Assembly: GCA_024220505.1 (NCBI GenBank)
Contig: JAKZZE010000020.1
Coordinates: 558,001 to 622,000 of the forward strand
Length of the DNA: 64,000 nt
From: Rhizopus arrhizus
Lineage: Eukaryota; Mucoromycota; Mucoromycetes; Mucorales; Rhizopodaceae
Direction: 5' to 3'
A program made the position numbers and the translations under genes. Below the pieces are notes generated by a model that was not told where the DNA came from, made no database searches, and saw only the letters and a program-made list of their open reading frames with translations. This document shows, piece after piece, positions 20,543-32,400 of this stretch. How positions within the stretch are numbered: the first letter of the stretch is position 1; the number at the start of each line of letters is the position of its first letter.

Positions 20543-21970
20543 TATTACTTTACAAAACTAAGGTATATACAAGTATTGTCATAATTCATGAGTCATGTTG
20601 ATATTGAATATAAACAACTCTCTTGTGAGTCATAGCATGTAACTTGTTGAATACAAACTTCATTAAAAGGAAAGCAACACAAATATCCATATATAGAATA
20701 AAAAGATATGACAAAGACATTGTAATTTTTTGTTGCTTCAATGGCTTGTAAGATTTAACGGTTTTGAAATAGAGTAAAGTTGACGAAAATGGATAAAAAA
20801 ATAAGAGTTGGGTAGAGTATTGATATTAGGTTCGCTTGTAAGTGACCACCAGATCTTGTTAAGTAGATCAAACTTGTTTGTAATAAAATAACTTGATAAG
20901 AGTATTGAGATATTTGCAGATAATGAAGTGAGAAAAAAGAAAGGAAATAGTGCTTGAAAACTAGTGAATGAGTCTCTATGTAACCTCTTTATTAGATTTC
21001 AAGACGAGAGAGAGAACCCATTTAATCAAACTACGCCTTTATATAGGAAATGAAATTATTCAGGGACCGAAGTGAGTTCAAGGTCAATTTTAGTATTGAG
21101 CTTGAACAATATAAACATTGTATATGAGCTTTTAAGGAATATGTAATAAGTAATATTATGCATTCAGTACTTGTTATTTCTTATATAAGATCTGAGGAAT
21201 CTCATACGAATAATAGTTTTTAATGAGGTAAATACGACAAGTATTAAAAGTTTTTACAATGAAGATAATTGACTTCAAGGGACTTGTCTTGCTTGTGTTT
21301 TAGGAGTGTTATACCAAAAGATTCAGGGATAAAGATACTTGATTTATTGGATAAAATATATTTATATTGTTAAAAAAAGGCAAGTTGAGGTAAGCCAAGA
21401 TAAGTGAAGTCAAAAGAATAAAAAGCTGGGCTTTTTATAGGCAAAAATATAAAATTCAATTTTTACAAAATGTAAAAATATCAAAAGGTAAAAAAAATAT
21501 CAAAAGGTAAAAAAATATCAAAAGGTTAAAAAAATATCAAAAGGTTAAAAAAATATCAAAAGGTTAAAAATTTGTCAAATAGGAAAAATAATGACAATTT
21601 GTAAAGTGATTTACAAAACGTCAAAAATTAAAGCTTGAAAGAAGTTTCGGAGTTCAAATCTTCATAATCATAGCTACAACAACATGACAATGACAAATGT
21701 TTAATCCTTCAGGATGTCGTGTTTGATCACGAATAGTCTTTTTATAGTAATTAACAAAGGTACCGAGAACTTATTAAGTAGTAAAAGATTGATTCATTTT
21801 ATTTAATAAAGATAATGTCTATTTATACTATTTTACATTTGCTGCGGTGGTGATGTTGTTATATTGTAACTTGTTAGTACTTGGGATTTGGATTGTGTTA
21901 AAGTGATGTAGATTTGTTTAGTTTGAAGTTTGAAGCCTTGAATGACTTGAGTTTGATTAACTTGATTGAA
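20543..21970. other. AT-rich LTR-derived region, no gene
   Basis: No coding sequence or RNA gene seen. Several stretches resemble LTR promoter ends (CCTCTTTATTAGATTTC and GACGAGAGAG near 20985; ATTTAATAAAGATAATG near 21800) and the recurring GACCACCAGATCTTG element near 20848. I could not fix LTR borders or target duplications. Confidence 0.45.
21473..21571. repeat. Minisatellite of 17-19 bp units
   Basis: Five to six tandem units of the form AAAAATATCAAAAGGTTA with small length changes in the A run. No gene overlaps it. Confidence 0.85.
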
Positions 21971-21975
21971 CGTTT

Positions 21976-22554
21976 TGTTGTAGAACAGCGTCTGATCATA
22001 ACGGACATTGAATAATCACAACTAAAAGAAGTATATTAAAACTGATAAAAGATAATAATTTAAATCTTTATCAAATAAAATATATTCTTCTTCTTTTTTA
22101 TATAAAACTATCACTATTAGATTCATCCTATAAAGTAAACATGAACAATAAATAAGTCATGACCTTTATTATTCATCATTTCTGTAAATGAATAATAATG
22201 GATCAGGTACCTAGTCAACTATGATCTGACTGGAGGCATTTCATATAAATATATCTTTCCTCTCAATGAAGACGGGACAATTCTCCCAGATCAGTTAAAG
22301 AACAATAAGATCTATAAAACAACGAATTAAAAATTTTCATAATCGATTCAGTGATCATTCTTCAATCAAACATGTCAATTATTGGATCTACGCTCATAAC
22401 AACTCATTTACCCGCCAACTGATAGAAGAATATAAATAGTAGACTTTGTAATGATTTCTTTTTAATAATTAAGATTGTCTTAAATAAAGTTCAGTCTCAA
22501 AAAGTATTCTTTGGTTTTATCTTTATTCCTTAATTACTTTACCAGAACATAACA
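21976..22554 (+). repeat. Solo LTR-1 with 5-bp target duplication
   Basis: 579 bp, TGTTGTAGAAC to ACATAACA, with CGTTT at 21971-21975 and 22555-22559. Few differences from the copy at 2593-3173. It fixes the borders of the LTR-1 family. Confidence 0.94.
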
Positions 22555-22559
22555 CGTTT

Positions 22560-23058
22560 AACAGTTCTTTTGATAAAGTAATTTGATTTTAAGTAGTGAC
22601 CACCAGATCTTTATAGATCAATAAGGTTAGGAGTAAGATTGTTTAATAAAAGATAAAAATAAAAGGGATCTTTCTTGATTCGTGATAATTCAGGTATCAG
22701 ATCAGAAAGAATAAGTAAAAATAAAAAGAAAAGAAAAGGTGTTTGTGACCCAATAAGAAACAATTGCTTTTAAGCGCAAGAAGATTTTGTTTATTGAATC
22801 TCTGTTATTTTGTTCAAAACATTCATCTTATTTATATAAAAATAAAGGTGTGGCTTATTGTTTATGTTGTTTGTTATCTATGTCGCTGGACATCAAAATT
22901 GGTTCTTGTGATCATCATTGTTCTCAGGATCCAAAATTTCATCATTTGTGCTACAGTATCAAAAAAGGAATATTTGTAACACTATCCAAAATGAGAATAA
23001 AATATACGACACAAGGATTAAAATAAAAATAACTTCCAGTCAAGAAGATACCTGGAAA
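22560..23058. other. Spacer 3' of the tRNA gene, no gene seen
   Basis: AT-rich and with only short chance ORFs. A further GACCACCAGATCTT element lies near 22600. No T4 or longer Pol III stop lies directly behind the tRNA; the first run on the minus strand is TTTCC. Confidence 0.4.
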
Positions 23059-23129
23059 GAGGAATCCGTGGATTGAACACGGGACCTAAAGATTTGCAAT
23101 CTTCCGCTCTACCGCTGAGCTAATCCCTC
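23059..23129 (-). tRNA. tRNA-Cys (GCA)
   Basis: 71 nt that fold fully: acceptor GAGGGAT/ATTCCTC, D stem GCTC/GAGC, anticodon stem GAAGA/TCTTT with loop TTGCAAA (anticodon GCA), five-base variable region, and T stem CCGTG/CACGG with loop TTCAATC. There is no intron. Box A and box B are both present. The 5' end of the gene (23129) is directly joined to LINE L1, but every nucleotide of the tRNA is kept, so it may still be transcribed from its internal promoter. Confidence 0.96.
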
Positions 23130-23328
23130 ACTTTTCTTTCGCTTTTGGTTAAAAAGGTAAACTTGTTTATTTTTCAAAAAAGCCGATAACTCCGCCAAAT
23201 CAAGCCATCCATCTCCAGTTTTTACACCATTCGATTCATCTTTCAAAAACACACCTTTTGGTATCTTTAATTTTTCGAATACATCAACTTTACATCGCTT
23301 TTTATCAGTTTGAAGTTAATCACAAAAG

Positions 23329-24300
23329 ATGGGACCTTTAAGAAAAACCTTGGGTTCAAGGATCCCCAACGCCGCCGCCTCAACAAACTCAGCAAATTCC
23401 AATGCTGACGTCACTCTTCAGTCTTTGGCTGCAGCCTACGAAGACCTCACTGCCCGCTTGAGTGCCTTAGAGCAGCTCCAGCTCGAAAACGCTCGCCTTT
23501 TGGAACTGACCAACAGTCAGGCCAATGAGATTGCTTCCTTGCGTGCCCAACTGGCCGCACGATCTGCCGGAACTCCTAGGGACACCCCAAGTTCAAATGC
23601 CGCTGCTTCTTCTCCTGCTGCCCCAAATGGTGCTAAAGAGACCGTTTCTTCGCCTTCCTTGGGTACTGCTGCTTCCTCTTGGGCTACTGTGGCTTCACGT
23701 GGTTCCAAGAACAAACTCCGTCGTCGTGCCGCTGCTGCAAGAGGCTTCCAGCCTGTCACAGGTGAACAAGGGTTTGACTATGTCTACATACCTAGATCTC
23801 GCAAAATGACATACACTGAAGCTCGTCGTCGACTTGGTCGCTTGGGTGTTGACACCTGGCGGGTGTTGGATGTTTCATTTCCCGCACACTCCGTTGTTGG
23901 TCTGCTTGTCCATCTTCAGTACAAGCCTGCTCTCATCTCTTTGCTGGAGAAAGCAAAGATCAAGGTCCTTGATCAGTTCGATCCCTTAGATCCGGACAAC
24001 GTTGCTGACCCTGCTTTTGCCTCTGCGCCTCTTGAGGTACGTCAAGAAAAGATGGCGCACATTTCTAATGAGCGTTGTCTTCGTACCCTTGAGCGCTTGC
24101 GCTATCCTGTTGCTGTTGCTGTCTCTCGTTTCTTTTTGGCCAATGCCATGGTGTCTGATGAGGCTGTCTCTGAAGTCTTGGCTGCCAAGCAAGACCGTCC
24201 TGCCTTCCCGCGCCATCGTGACCAACCTGACGATGAAATGCTTCTGGATCAGTATGATCAAGACCGTCCTGCCTCTCGCTCCAGCTTTGGATCATTATAA
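23329..24300 (+). CDS. LINE L1 ORF1 protein
   Basis: 323 codons from MGPLRKTLGSRIPN. Residues about 32-72 form a heptad-rich coiled coil (LSALEQLQLENARLLELTNS). A Ser/Ala/Pro-rich linker follows, and then a basic block (KNKLRRRAAAARGFQPV) and a conserved C-terminal region (GFDYVYIPRSRKM, LGVDTWRVLDV, LERLRYPVAVAVSRFF). There is no CCHC knuckle. The layout of coiled coil plus basic RNA-binding part suggests the nucleic-acid-binding ORF1 protein of the retrotransposition particle. I do not recognise the C-terminal domain. L4, which is diverged, keeps the same C-terminal blocks, so they are under selection or were recently. The TAA stop overlaps the ORF2 ATG. Confidence 0.88.
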   Translation: MGPLRKTLGSRIPNAAASTNSANSNADVTLQSLAAAYEDLTARLSALEQLQLENARLLELTNSQANEIASLRAQLAARSAGTPRDTPSSNAAASSPAAPNGAKETVSSPSLGTAASSWATVASRGSKNKLRRRAAAARGFQPVTGEQGFDYVYIPRSRKMTYTEARRRLGRLGVDTWRVLDVSFPAHSVVGLLVHLQYKPALISLLEKAKIKVLDQFDPLDPDNVADPAFASAPLEVRQEKMAHISNERCLRTLERLRYPVAVAVSRFFLANAMVSDEAVSEVLAAKQDRPAFPRHRDQPDDEMLLDQYDQDRPASRSSFGSL

Positions 24301-24335
24301 TGATGAGTAGTAATACTTGTCATTATAATGTATCC
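24289..24335 (+). promoter_or_regulatory. Hairpin with UAAUG stop-start, L1
   Basis: GGATCATTATAATGA (24289-24303) pairs with TCATTATAATGTATCC (24320-24335) apart from one bulged T. The ORF1 stop TAA (24298-24300) and ORF2 start ATG (24300-24302) lie in the first arm. Similar hairpins occur in L2, L3 and L4. It probably couples ORF2 translation to ORF1 termination. Confidence 0.6.
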
Positions 24336-27300
24336 TCGGTCTCTACATCTGGTATGGTCCCAGATTCGTCAACCCCTTCCTCTCCTTTGGTTTCTCTTGG
24401 TTCTCATGGCTTCCATGGTTCATCCTCTCGTTCTTCATTATCATCATCACTCGTTCCGCTCACCATCGGCTTGTGGAATGCCAACGGTCTCCAGGCTTCC
24501 ACAGTCGATGACCTCCTCCGTCACTGCCAGTCGTTCTCGTTGGTCTTCATTACCGAAACCTGGTTGCTTCCTCCTGCTCGCCTTCCGACCTCATGGCAGC
24601 AGTTCCATCTGTATGGCTCTCCCGTTGCAGGTCAGTATCGTGGTTCTATGGGTGTCTCTGCCTTGGTCTCTCCTCGGTGTCCTCTTCCTGTGGTCGAATT
24701 CTCGGTAAACTGTAAGTATGCTCTTGGTTTGCAGTTGGGTCGTTCTCTACGGCTCATCTGTCTCTACCTGCCTCCTTCTCTGTCTACTGCTGAGGTACAG
24801 TCTGCTCTGGATTCTCTGCCACTCACTGACGATACGATCATTTGTGGTGATCTGAATGTTCGTCTTGGTCGTCTCGTCGGTGACTCTCGTACTAACATGC
24901 GTAGCTCTGTCCTTCGTCGTTGGTGCGACGATCATGGTCTCAACATCCTGAACAAGACTCTTGCCTATGGTATACCAACATACCTGACTTGTCGTGGTCA
25001 TGCTGAGGTAAGCAGCATTGTAGACTACTACATCACCAACATGCCACTGGTTCGTTCAGCAAGTATCTCGGTCGCCTTGGATCTTTCTTTGGGGTCAGAT
25101 CACAAACTGATGTCTCTCTCTTTTGAGTACTCGGTCCCTGTGGTTCATTCCATGCAGTCTTCTCCTTCTTCAAGTCAAGTTCGTCGCCTTTGGAACCTTT
25201 CTCGGTTGAAAGAACCAGAAGTCCAGAAGCTGTATGTGTCCACCTTTGGTTCCTTATCTGCTGCTTTGCTTGACCAGCTTCAACAGCTGTGTGCAAGTCC
25301 ACCGTCAACACGTCCACCCATTGACCATCTTAACGATGAACTCAATGCGGCCATCTACTCTGCTCTGGACAAGTCTGTTGGATCTCGTGTCTCTCGACCC
25401 AAGCAATGGAAGAAGTTTGGACATCTCAACTGCAAGCATTGGCTGATCGTCGAGACTGGCTCTACCGTAAGTGGCGTTGGTCTCTTGGGATTGACAAAGC
25501 TTACTGGTGGGGTCTTCATCAAGAAGCTCATGTCCGTTTCCGCACGGCTGTCAAGCGAGCTAAACGAGAATCTTGGCGTGCCTTTTGTGACTCCCTCGCT
25601 CGTGGCGACTTTTCTTCTGCGGTGCGTAGGGTCAAGCAAGTCCATAACCGTCGTCGTCCTCAAGTCTCATATGCTCATCCTGATGGTCCTGTCGCTGGTG
25701 CTAATGCTATGCGAGATCATCTTGCATCCGTCTACTCTGGCTCTGGTCTACCATCCACTCGTCCTCCTCCTCTTCCATCTCCTGATGATCATGTCCCATT
25801 CGATCTTGCGTCCGTTTCTGAGGGTGATCCATCTGGCTCTAGTCTTGGCTCTGGTCTTGGTTCTGGTCCTGGTTCTGGCTCTGGTTCTGGTCTTTCTTCT
25901 TTTTCGGCTGACTCTGTTGCTGACACAATGCGTCGACTCCCTTTACGCAAAGCTCCTGGCTCTGATCATCTGCGTACAGAGATGCTTATTCCCATTCGCA
26001 AACAAGTAGCTGCTCTCCTGGCTCGTCTCTTTGATATCTGCTGCCAATGGTCTTACACTCCTTCTCTTTGGCGTCATGCGCAGGTCGTGCCTATCTACAA
26101 GAAGGGCGATCCTCATCAACCGTCAAACTTCAGGCCGATCTCCTTGACGTCCATCATCCGAAAGCTGTTTGAAATGTGTCTCTTTCCACATTTAGAAGAT
26201 GTCTCGCCTCCATTGGACATTGCTCAAGGTGGTTTCCGTCCACAGCGAAGTGCTCTTGACCAAGCCCTCTGCTTGCATGACTTGATACAGGAGTACTATC
26301 GTCGAAAGCGTCATTTCCCTGTCGTGGCTTTTCTTGATATCAAGGCTGCCTATGATACCGTCGACAGACGTGTCATATGGCAATCACTCTTGGCTGTCTC
26401 TGCTCCTTTTGCTCTGGTCTCTGTCTTGGCTCATCTCTTTGATGATGTTTCAATCTCGGTCCTGATGTCTAATCAAGTCTCGACGCCATTCACTCCGAGT
26501 ACAGGTGTACTTCAAGGCTCTGTCTTGAGTCCGCATCTGTACTCGATCTACATCAACACGCTGCCTGCTCTTCTTCGTTCTGCTGCCACGCGTACCACAG
26601 CAATGGTCTCATCCTTGTCTCCTTCTGGTCCTCCTGGTTCTGATCTTGGTCTTTCTCCTGGTCTTCCTTTTGGTCCGACATTGGATGTCTCCTCTCTGTC
26701 TTTGTCACCCACAGCCATCAACTCTCTCCTTTATGCTGATGATGTGGCTATTCTCGGTTCTGCAAGCGAAGTCAAACAGATGCTTGACCTGGCCCAAATC
26801 CATTCACAAGTGCTCGGCTACAGATGGAGTCCTACCAAATGTGCCATCCTTAATGCTCCAGATCCGACGTCGTCAAGATACGTCCGTCTCACTCTCTACG
26901 ATGAAGACATACCGTCTGTCGATGAGTTCGTTTATCTTGGTGTGCCATTCGTTCGCAATGGTATCTCTCCGTCTCGTCTGGTAGCTCACCGCAAGCCTGG
27001 TGCACAACTCAAGATGTCTCAACTGTCTGCAATTGGTGCCAATAGGTCTGGTTTCTCGCTGCTGTTCTCTTCTCGCCTCTATGCTATGTTTGTACGTCCC
27101 AAGTTAGAGTATGGCCTAGCCATCTCGAAGCTGCTCAAAAAGGACTATGACGAGCTAGAGCGCGCTCAAAGCCGATGTCTGCGTCTGATCGTTGGTGGCC
27201 ACAAGACCTCGTCGACGGTTGTGCTTCGGCACATCTGTAACCTACCGTCGATGCGTTTCCGTGCTGATACCTTGGTGCTAAAATTTTGCCTTCGTGTCCA

Positions 27301-27841
27301 GTCTTTGCCTGATGACTGTCTCTTGTCGCTGCTTTCTTCTTCGCTGCCATCGTCACTACTATCAACTCTTCGCTCTCGACGCATTGTGCTCGATCACCCA
27401 CCAGAAGTTACGGCTCCTTCTCGGCTTAAAACCTGGTTACATGCGTATCGTCAGCAAGAGTTTGATCAGTTCCTGGCTTCGACTTCTCAAGTCTTGATTC
27501 GAGCCTGTCGTCCTGTACTGCGTGTGGATCCAATCCTCTATGTTCCTGCTTCGCGTGCTGATCGTAGTCGGCTTATACGTTGGCGTATGGGTTGGCTGCC
27601 TGGTGATCCTCGTCCTTGTGCTTGTCTGTTTGGTCATACCACTCGTGCCCATCTCATGGTCTGTCCTCAGGTCCCATCGGCTCTCTTGGTGTTGTCTTCC
27701 TTTCCTCCTGCTGGTTCTACCGAGCTGCACATTGACTATCTCTTGTCCTTGTTGCCTGTTTCTCCTTCTGCTCGTTGTCCTCCGTTCTGGGTCAGTCTTT
27801 GTACTATCCTTTGGCACTTTGATCAGTCTTTGCAACCCTGA
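24300..27841 (+). pseudogene. LINE L1 ORF2 (EN-RT), two single-base indels
   Basis: Codes for the endonuclease and reverse transcriptase. After a Ser-rich leader (about 50 residues) the APE-type endonuclease has WNANGL, ITETWL (Glu 86), GDLNVRLG (about 183-190), SIVDYY and GSDHK (about 265-269). A missing C near 25417 (AAGTTTGG where L2 has AAGTTCTGG) shifts the frame. The second part (25406-27841) has a Gly-Ser repeat, FRPISLTSIIRKLFE, AFLDIKAAYDTVDR, GVLQGSVLSPHLYSIYINTLP split by nothing, a Ser/Pro/Gly insert, LLYADDVAIL, and a C-terminal Cys/His cluster (CACLFGHTTRAHLMVC). An extra T near 27828 ends the protein about 30 residues early compared with L2 and L3. No RNase H domain is visible. 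One base separates it from a nearly complete ORF. Confidence 0.92.
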
Positions 27842-28182
27842 TGGTGATTACACCAATGATCCTTCACCTGGATTACTCTGGTATGAAAGGTCGACTTCTC
27901 GTTCTCGGTGAAATGTGTTTTGATTGTTCCTCTGGCTTCTACCTCCCACTGCCACAACCACTTAGTGCACGATGCGGAGGAGACCACGAACATGATATCC
28001 TACAAACTAGCTCTTTTGATTTCTCTTTTGGCTTCTCTTCTCTCTCCTCTTTTTTGGTCCATCAAATGGTCGCTAGGACTTTTTTTCGTATCATGTATAT
28101 TCCTCTTTTTGTACTTTGATTAGCAAATAATGGCCTAAAGGTCGATTGCATTAATCTTTTAAATAAAAACATAAATTTTCGA

Positions 28183-28197
28183 CTGAGCTAATCCCTC
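28183..28197 (-). repeat. Target duplication: tRNA-Cys nt 1-15
   Basis: CTGAGCTAATCCCTC, identical to 23115-23129 in the tRNA gene; it separates L1 from L2. Confidence 0.9.
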
Positions 28198-28395
28198 ACT
28201 TTTCTTTCGCTTTTGGTTAAAAAGGTAAACTTGTTTATTTTTCAAAAAAGCCGATAACTCCGCCAACTCAAGCCATCCATCTCCAATTTTTACACCATTC
28301 GATTCATCTTTCAAAAACACACCTTTTGGTATCTTTAATTTTTCGAATACATCAACTTTACATCGCTTTTTATCAGTTTGAAGTTAGTCAAAAAG

Positions 28396-29371
28396 ATGGG
28401 ACCCTTAAGAAAAACCTTGGGTTCAAGGATCCCCAACGCCGCCTGCCTCAACAAACTCAGCAAATTCCAATGCTGACGTCACTCTTCAGTCTTTGGCTGC
28501 AGCCTACGAAGACCTTACTGCCCGCTTGAGTGCCTTAGAGCAGCTCCAGCTCGAAAACGCTCGCCTTTTGGAACTGACCAACAGTCAGGCCAATGAGATT
28601 GCAATTCTTTACGTGCACAGCTTGCCGCACAATCTGCCGGAACTCCTAGGGACACCCCAAGTTCAACTGCCGCTGCTTCTTCTCCTGCTCCTCAAAATGG
28701 TGCTAAAGAGACCGTTTCTTCGCCCTCTTTGGGTACTGCTGCTTCATCTTGGGCTACTGTGGCTTCACGTGGTTCCAAGAACAAACTCCGTCGTCGTGCC
28801 GCTGCTGCAAGAGGCTTCCAGCCTGTTACAGGTGAACAAGGATTCGAATACGTGTATATACCTAGATCTCGCAAAATGTCATACACTGAAGCTCGTCGTC
28901 GTCTTGGTCGCTTGGGTGTTGACACCTGGCGGGTGTTAGATGTTTCATTCCCAGCTCACTCCGTTGTTGGTCTGCTTGTCCATCTCAGTACAAGCCTGCT
29001 CTCGTCTCTTTGCTGGAGAAAGCAAAGATCAAGGTCCTTGATCAGTTCGATCCCTTAGATCCGGACAACGTTGCTGACCCTGCTTTCTCTTCTGCGTCTC
29101 TTGAGGTGCGTCAAGAAAAGATGGCGCATATTTCTAACTGAGCGTTGTCTTCGTACCCTTGAGCGCTTGCGCTATCCTGTTGCTGTTGCTGTCTCTCGTT
29201 TCTTTTTGGCCAATGCCATGGTGTCTGATGAGGCTGTCTCTGAAGTCTTGGCTGCCAAGCAAGACCGTCCTGCCTTCCCGCGCCATCGTGACCAACCTGA
29301 CGATTGAAATGCTTCTGGATCAGTATGATCAAGACCGTCCTGCCTCTCGCTCCAGCTTTGGATCATTATAA
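28396..29371 (+). pseudogene. LINE L2 ORF1, frameshifted
   Basis: Starts MGPLRKTLGS as in L1 but has an extra T near 28445 (GCCGCC-T-GCC), so the frame fails after about 17 codons. Further one-base changes follow near 28606, 28984 (a missing T), 29136 (an extra C) and 29305 (an extra T). The coiled-coil and C-terminal segments all remain in one or another frame, so the loss is by indels, not deletion. The stop still overlaps the ORF2 ATG at 29369-29373. Confidence 0.88.
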
Positions 29372-29406
29372 TGATGAGTAGTAATACTGGTCATTATAAT
29401 GTATCC
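29360..29406 (+). promoter_or_regulatory. Hairpin with UAAUG stop-start, L2
   Basis: Same arms as in L1; one base of the loop differs (ACTTG to ACTGG). Confidence 0.55.
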
Positions 29407-32400
29407 TCGGTCTCTACATCTGGTATGGTCCCAGATTCGTCAACTCCCTTCCTCTCCTTTGGTTTCTCTTGGTTCTCATGGCTTCCATGGTTCATCCTCT
29501 CGTTCTACATCATCAACTTCATCTATTCCGCTCACCATCGGCTTGTGGAATGCCAACGGTCTCCAGGCTTCCACAGTCGATGATCTCCTCCGTCACTGCC
29601 AGTCGTTCTCGTTGGTCTTTATCACCGAAACCTGGTTGCTTCCTCCTGCTCGCCTTCCGACCTCATGGCAGCAGTTCCATCTCTATGGCTCTCCAGTTGC
29701 AGGTCAGTATCGTGGTTCTATGGGTGTCTCTGCCTTGGTCTCTCCTCGGTGTCCTCTTCCTGTGGTCGAATTCTCGGTAAACTGTAAGTATGCTCTTGGT
29801 CTGCAGTTGGGTCGTTCTCTACGGCTCATCTGTCTCTACCTTACCTCCTTCTATGTCCTACTGCTGAGGTACAGTCTGTTCTGGATTCACTGCCACTCAC
29901 TGACGATACGATCATTTGTGGTGATCTGAATGTTCGTCTTGGTCGTCTCGTCGGTGACTCTCGTACTAACATGCGTAGCTCTGTCCTTCGTCGTTGGTGC
30001 GACGATCATGGTCTCAACATCCTGAACAAGACTCTTGCCTATGGTATCCCAACATACCTGACTTGCCGTGGTCATGCTGAGGTAAGCAGCATTGTAGACT
30101 ACTACATCACCAACATGCCACTGGTTCGTTCAGCAAGTATCTCGGTCGCCTTGGATCTTTCTTTGGGGTCAGATCACAAGCTGATGTCGCTCTCTTTTGA
30201 GTACTCGGTCCCTGTGGTCCATCCTACACTGTCTTCTTCTTCTCCGTCTGGTCAAGTTCGTCGCCTTTGGAACCTATCTAGGTTGAAAGAACCAGAAGTC
30301 CAGAAGCTGTATGTGTCCACCTTTGGTTCTTTGTCTGCTGCTTTGCTTGACCAGCTTCAACAGCTGTGTGCAAGTCCACCGTCAACACGTCCACCCATTG
30401 ACCATCTCAACGATGAACTCAATGCGGCCATCTACTCTGCTCTGGACAAGTCTGTTGGATCTCGTGTCTCTCGACCCAAGCAATGGAAGAAGTTCTGGAC
30501 ATCTCAACTACAGGCATTGGCTGATCGTCGCGATTGGCTCTACCGTAAGTGGCGTTGGTCTCTTGGGATTGACAAAGCTTACTGGTGGGGTCTTCATCAA
30601 GAAGCTCATGTCCGTTTCCGCACGGCTGTCAAGCGAGCTAAACGAGAATCTTGGCGTGCCTTTTGTGACTCCCTCGCTCGTGGCGACTTTTCTTCTGCGG
30701 TGCGTAGGGTCAAGCAAGTCCATAATCGTCGTCGTCCTCAAGTCTCATATGCTCATCCTGATGGTCCTGTCGCTGGTGCCAATGCTATGCGAGATCATCT
30801 TGCATCTGTCTACTCTGGCTCTGGTCTACCATCCACTCGTCCTCCTCCTCTTCCATCGTCTGATGATCATGTCCCATTTGATCTTGCGTCAGCTTCTGAG
30901 GATGACCCATCTGGCTCTGGTCTTGGTTCTGGTCTTGGTTCTGGTCTTGGTTCTGGTCTTGGTGCTGGTCTTAGTCCTGGTTCTGGTTCTGGTGCTGGTC
31001 TTTCTTCTTTTTCGGCTGACTCTGTTGCTGACACAATGCGTCGACTCCCTTAGCGCAAAGCTCCTGGCTCTGATCATCTGCGTACAGAGATGCTTATTCC
31101 CATTCGCAAACAAGTAGCTGCTCATCCTGGCTCGTCTCTTTGATATCTGCTGCCAATGGTCTTACACTCCTTCTCTTTGGCGTCATGCGCAGGTCGTGCC
31201 TATCTACAAGAAGGGCGACCCTCATCAACCGTCAAACTTCAGGCCGATCTCCTTGACGTCCATCATCCGAAAGCTGTTTGAAATGTGTCTCTTTCCACTC
31301 TTAGAAGATGTCTCGCCTCCATTGGACATTGCTCAAGGTGGTTTCCGTCCACAGCGAAGTGCTCTTGACCAAGCCCTCTGCTTGCATGACTTGATACAGG
31401 AGTACTATCGTCGAAAGCGTCATTTCCCTGTCGTGGCTTTTCTTGATATCAAGGCTGCCTATGATACCGTCGACAGACGTGTCATATGGCAATCACTCTT
31501 GGCTGTCTCTGCTCCTTTTGCTCTGGTCTCTGTCTTGGCTCATCTCTTTGATGATGTTTCAATTTCGGTCCTGATGTCTAATCAAGTCTCGACGCCATTC
31601 ACTCCGAGTACAGGTGTACTTCAAGGCTCTGTCTTGAGTCCGCATCTGTACTCGATCTACATCAACACGCTGCCTGCTCTTCTTCGTTCTGCTGCCACGC
31701 GTACTACAACAATGGTCTCGTCCTTGTCTCCTTCTGGTCCTCCTGGTTCTGATCTTGGTCTTTCTCCTGGTCTTCCTTTTGGTCCGACATTGGATGTCTC
31801 CTCTCTGTCTTTGTCACCCACAGCCATCAACTCTCTCCTTTATGCTGATGATGTGGCTATTCTCGGTTCTGCAAGCGAAGTCAAACAGATGCTTGACCTG
31901 GCCCAAATCCATTCACAGGTACTTGGCTACAGATGGAGTCCTACCAAGTGTGCTATCCTCAATGCACCAGATCCGACGTCGTCAAGATACGTCCGTCTCA
32001 CTCTCTATGATGAAGACATACCGTCTGTCGATGAGTTCGTTTATCTTGGTGTGCCATTCGTTCGCAATGGTATCTCTCCGTCTCGTCTGGTAGCTCACCG
32101 CAAGCCTGGTGCTCAGCTCAAGATGGCTCAACTGTCTGCTATTGGTGCCAATCGATCTGGTTTCTCGCTGCTGTTCTCTTCTCGCCTCTATGCTATGTTT
32201 GTACGTCCCAAGTTAGAGTATGGCCTAGCCATCTCGAAGCTGCTCAAAAAGGACTATGACGAGCTAGAGCGCGCTCAAAGTCGGTGTCTGCGTCTGATCG
32301 TTGGTGGCCACAAGACCTCGTCGACGGTTGTGCTTCGGCACATCTGTAACCTACCGTCGATGCGTTTCCGTGCTGATACCTTGGTGCTAAAGTTTTGTCT

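Larger units (their letters stand above)
23130..28182 (+). mobile_element. LINE L1, nearest the tRNA (5053 bp)
   Basis: Starts CTTTTCTTTCGC one base after the tRNA 5' end and ends AAATAAAAACATAAATTTTC without a poly(A) tail. It is followed by a 15-bp copy of tRNA-Cys nucleotides 1-15 (28183-28197). It carries ORF1 and ORF2 overlapping as TAATG. It is the most intact of the four copies. Confidence 0.93.

Noticed and set aside
21473..21571. CRISPR-like array
   Set aside because: The units are directly tandem with no unique spacers, in a eukaryotic transposon-rich context; it is a minisatellite.
27841..28123. Small ORF with hydrophobic stretch in the LINE 3' UTR (also in L2 and L3)
   Set aside because: It overlaps the true ORF2 C-terminus in another frame and continues into UTR; conservation follows the near-identity of the copies, so it gives no evidence of coding.
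28183..28197. Truncated tRNA-Cys pseudogenes at the LINE junctions
   Set aside because: They contain exactly nt 1-15 and nothing else of the tRNA, at every junction, which fits target-site duplication better than independent tRNA pseudogenes.
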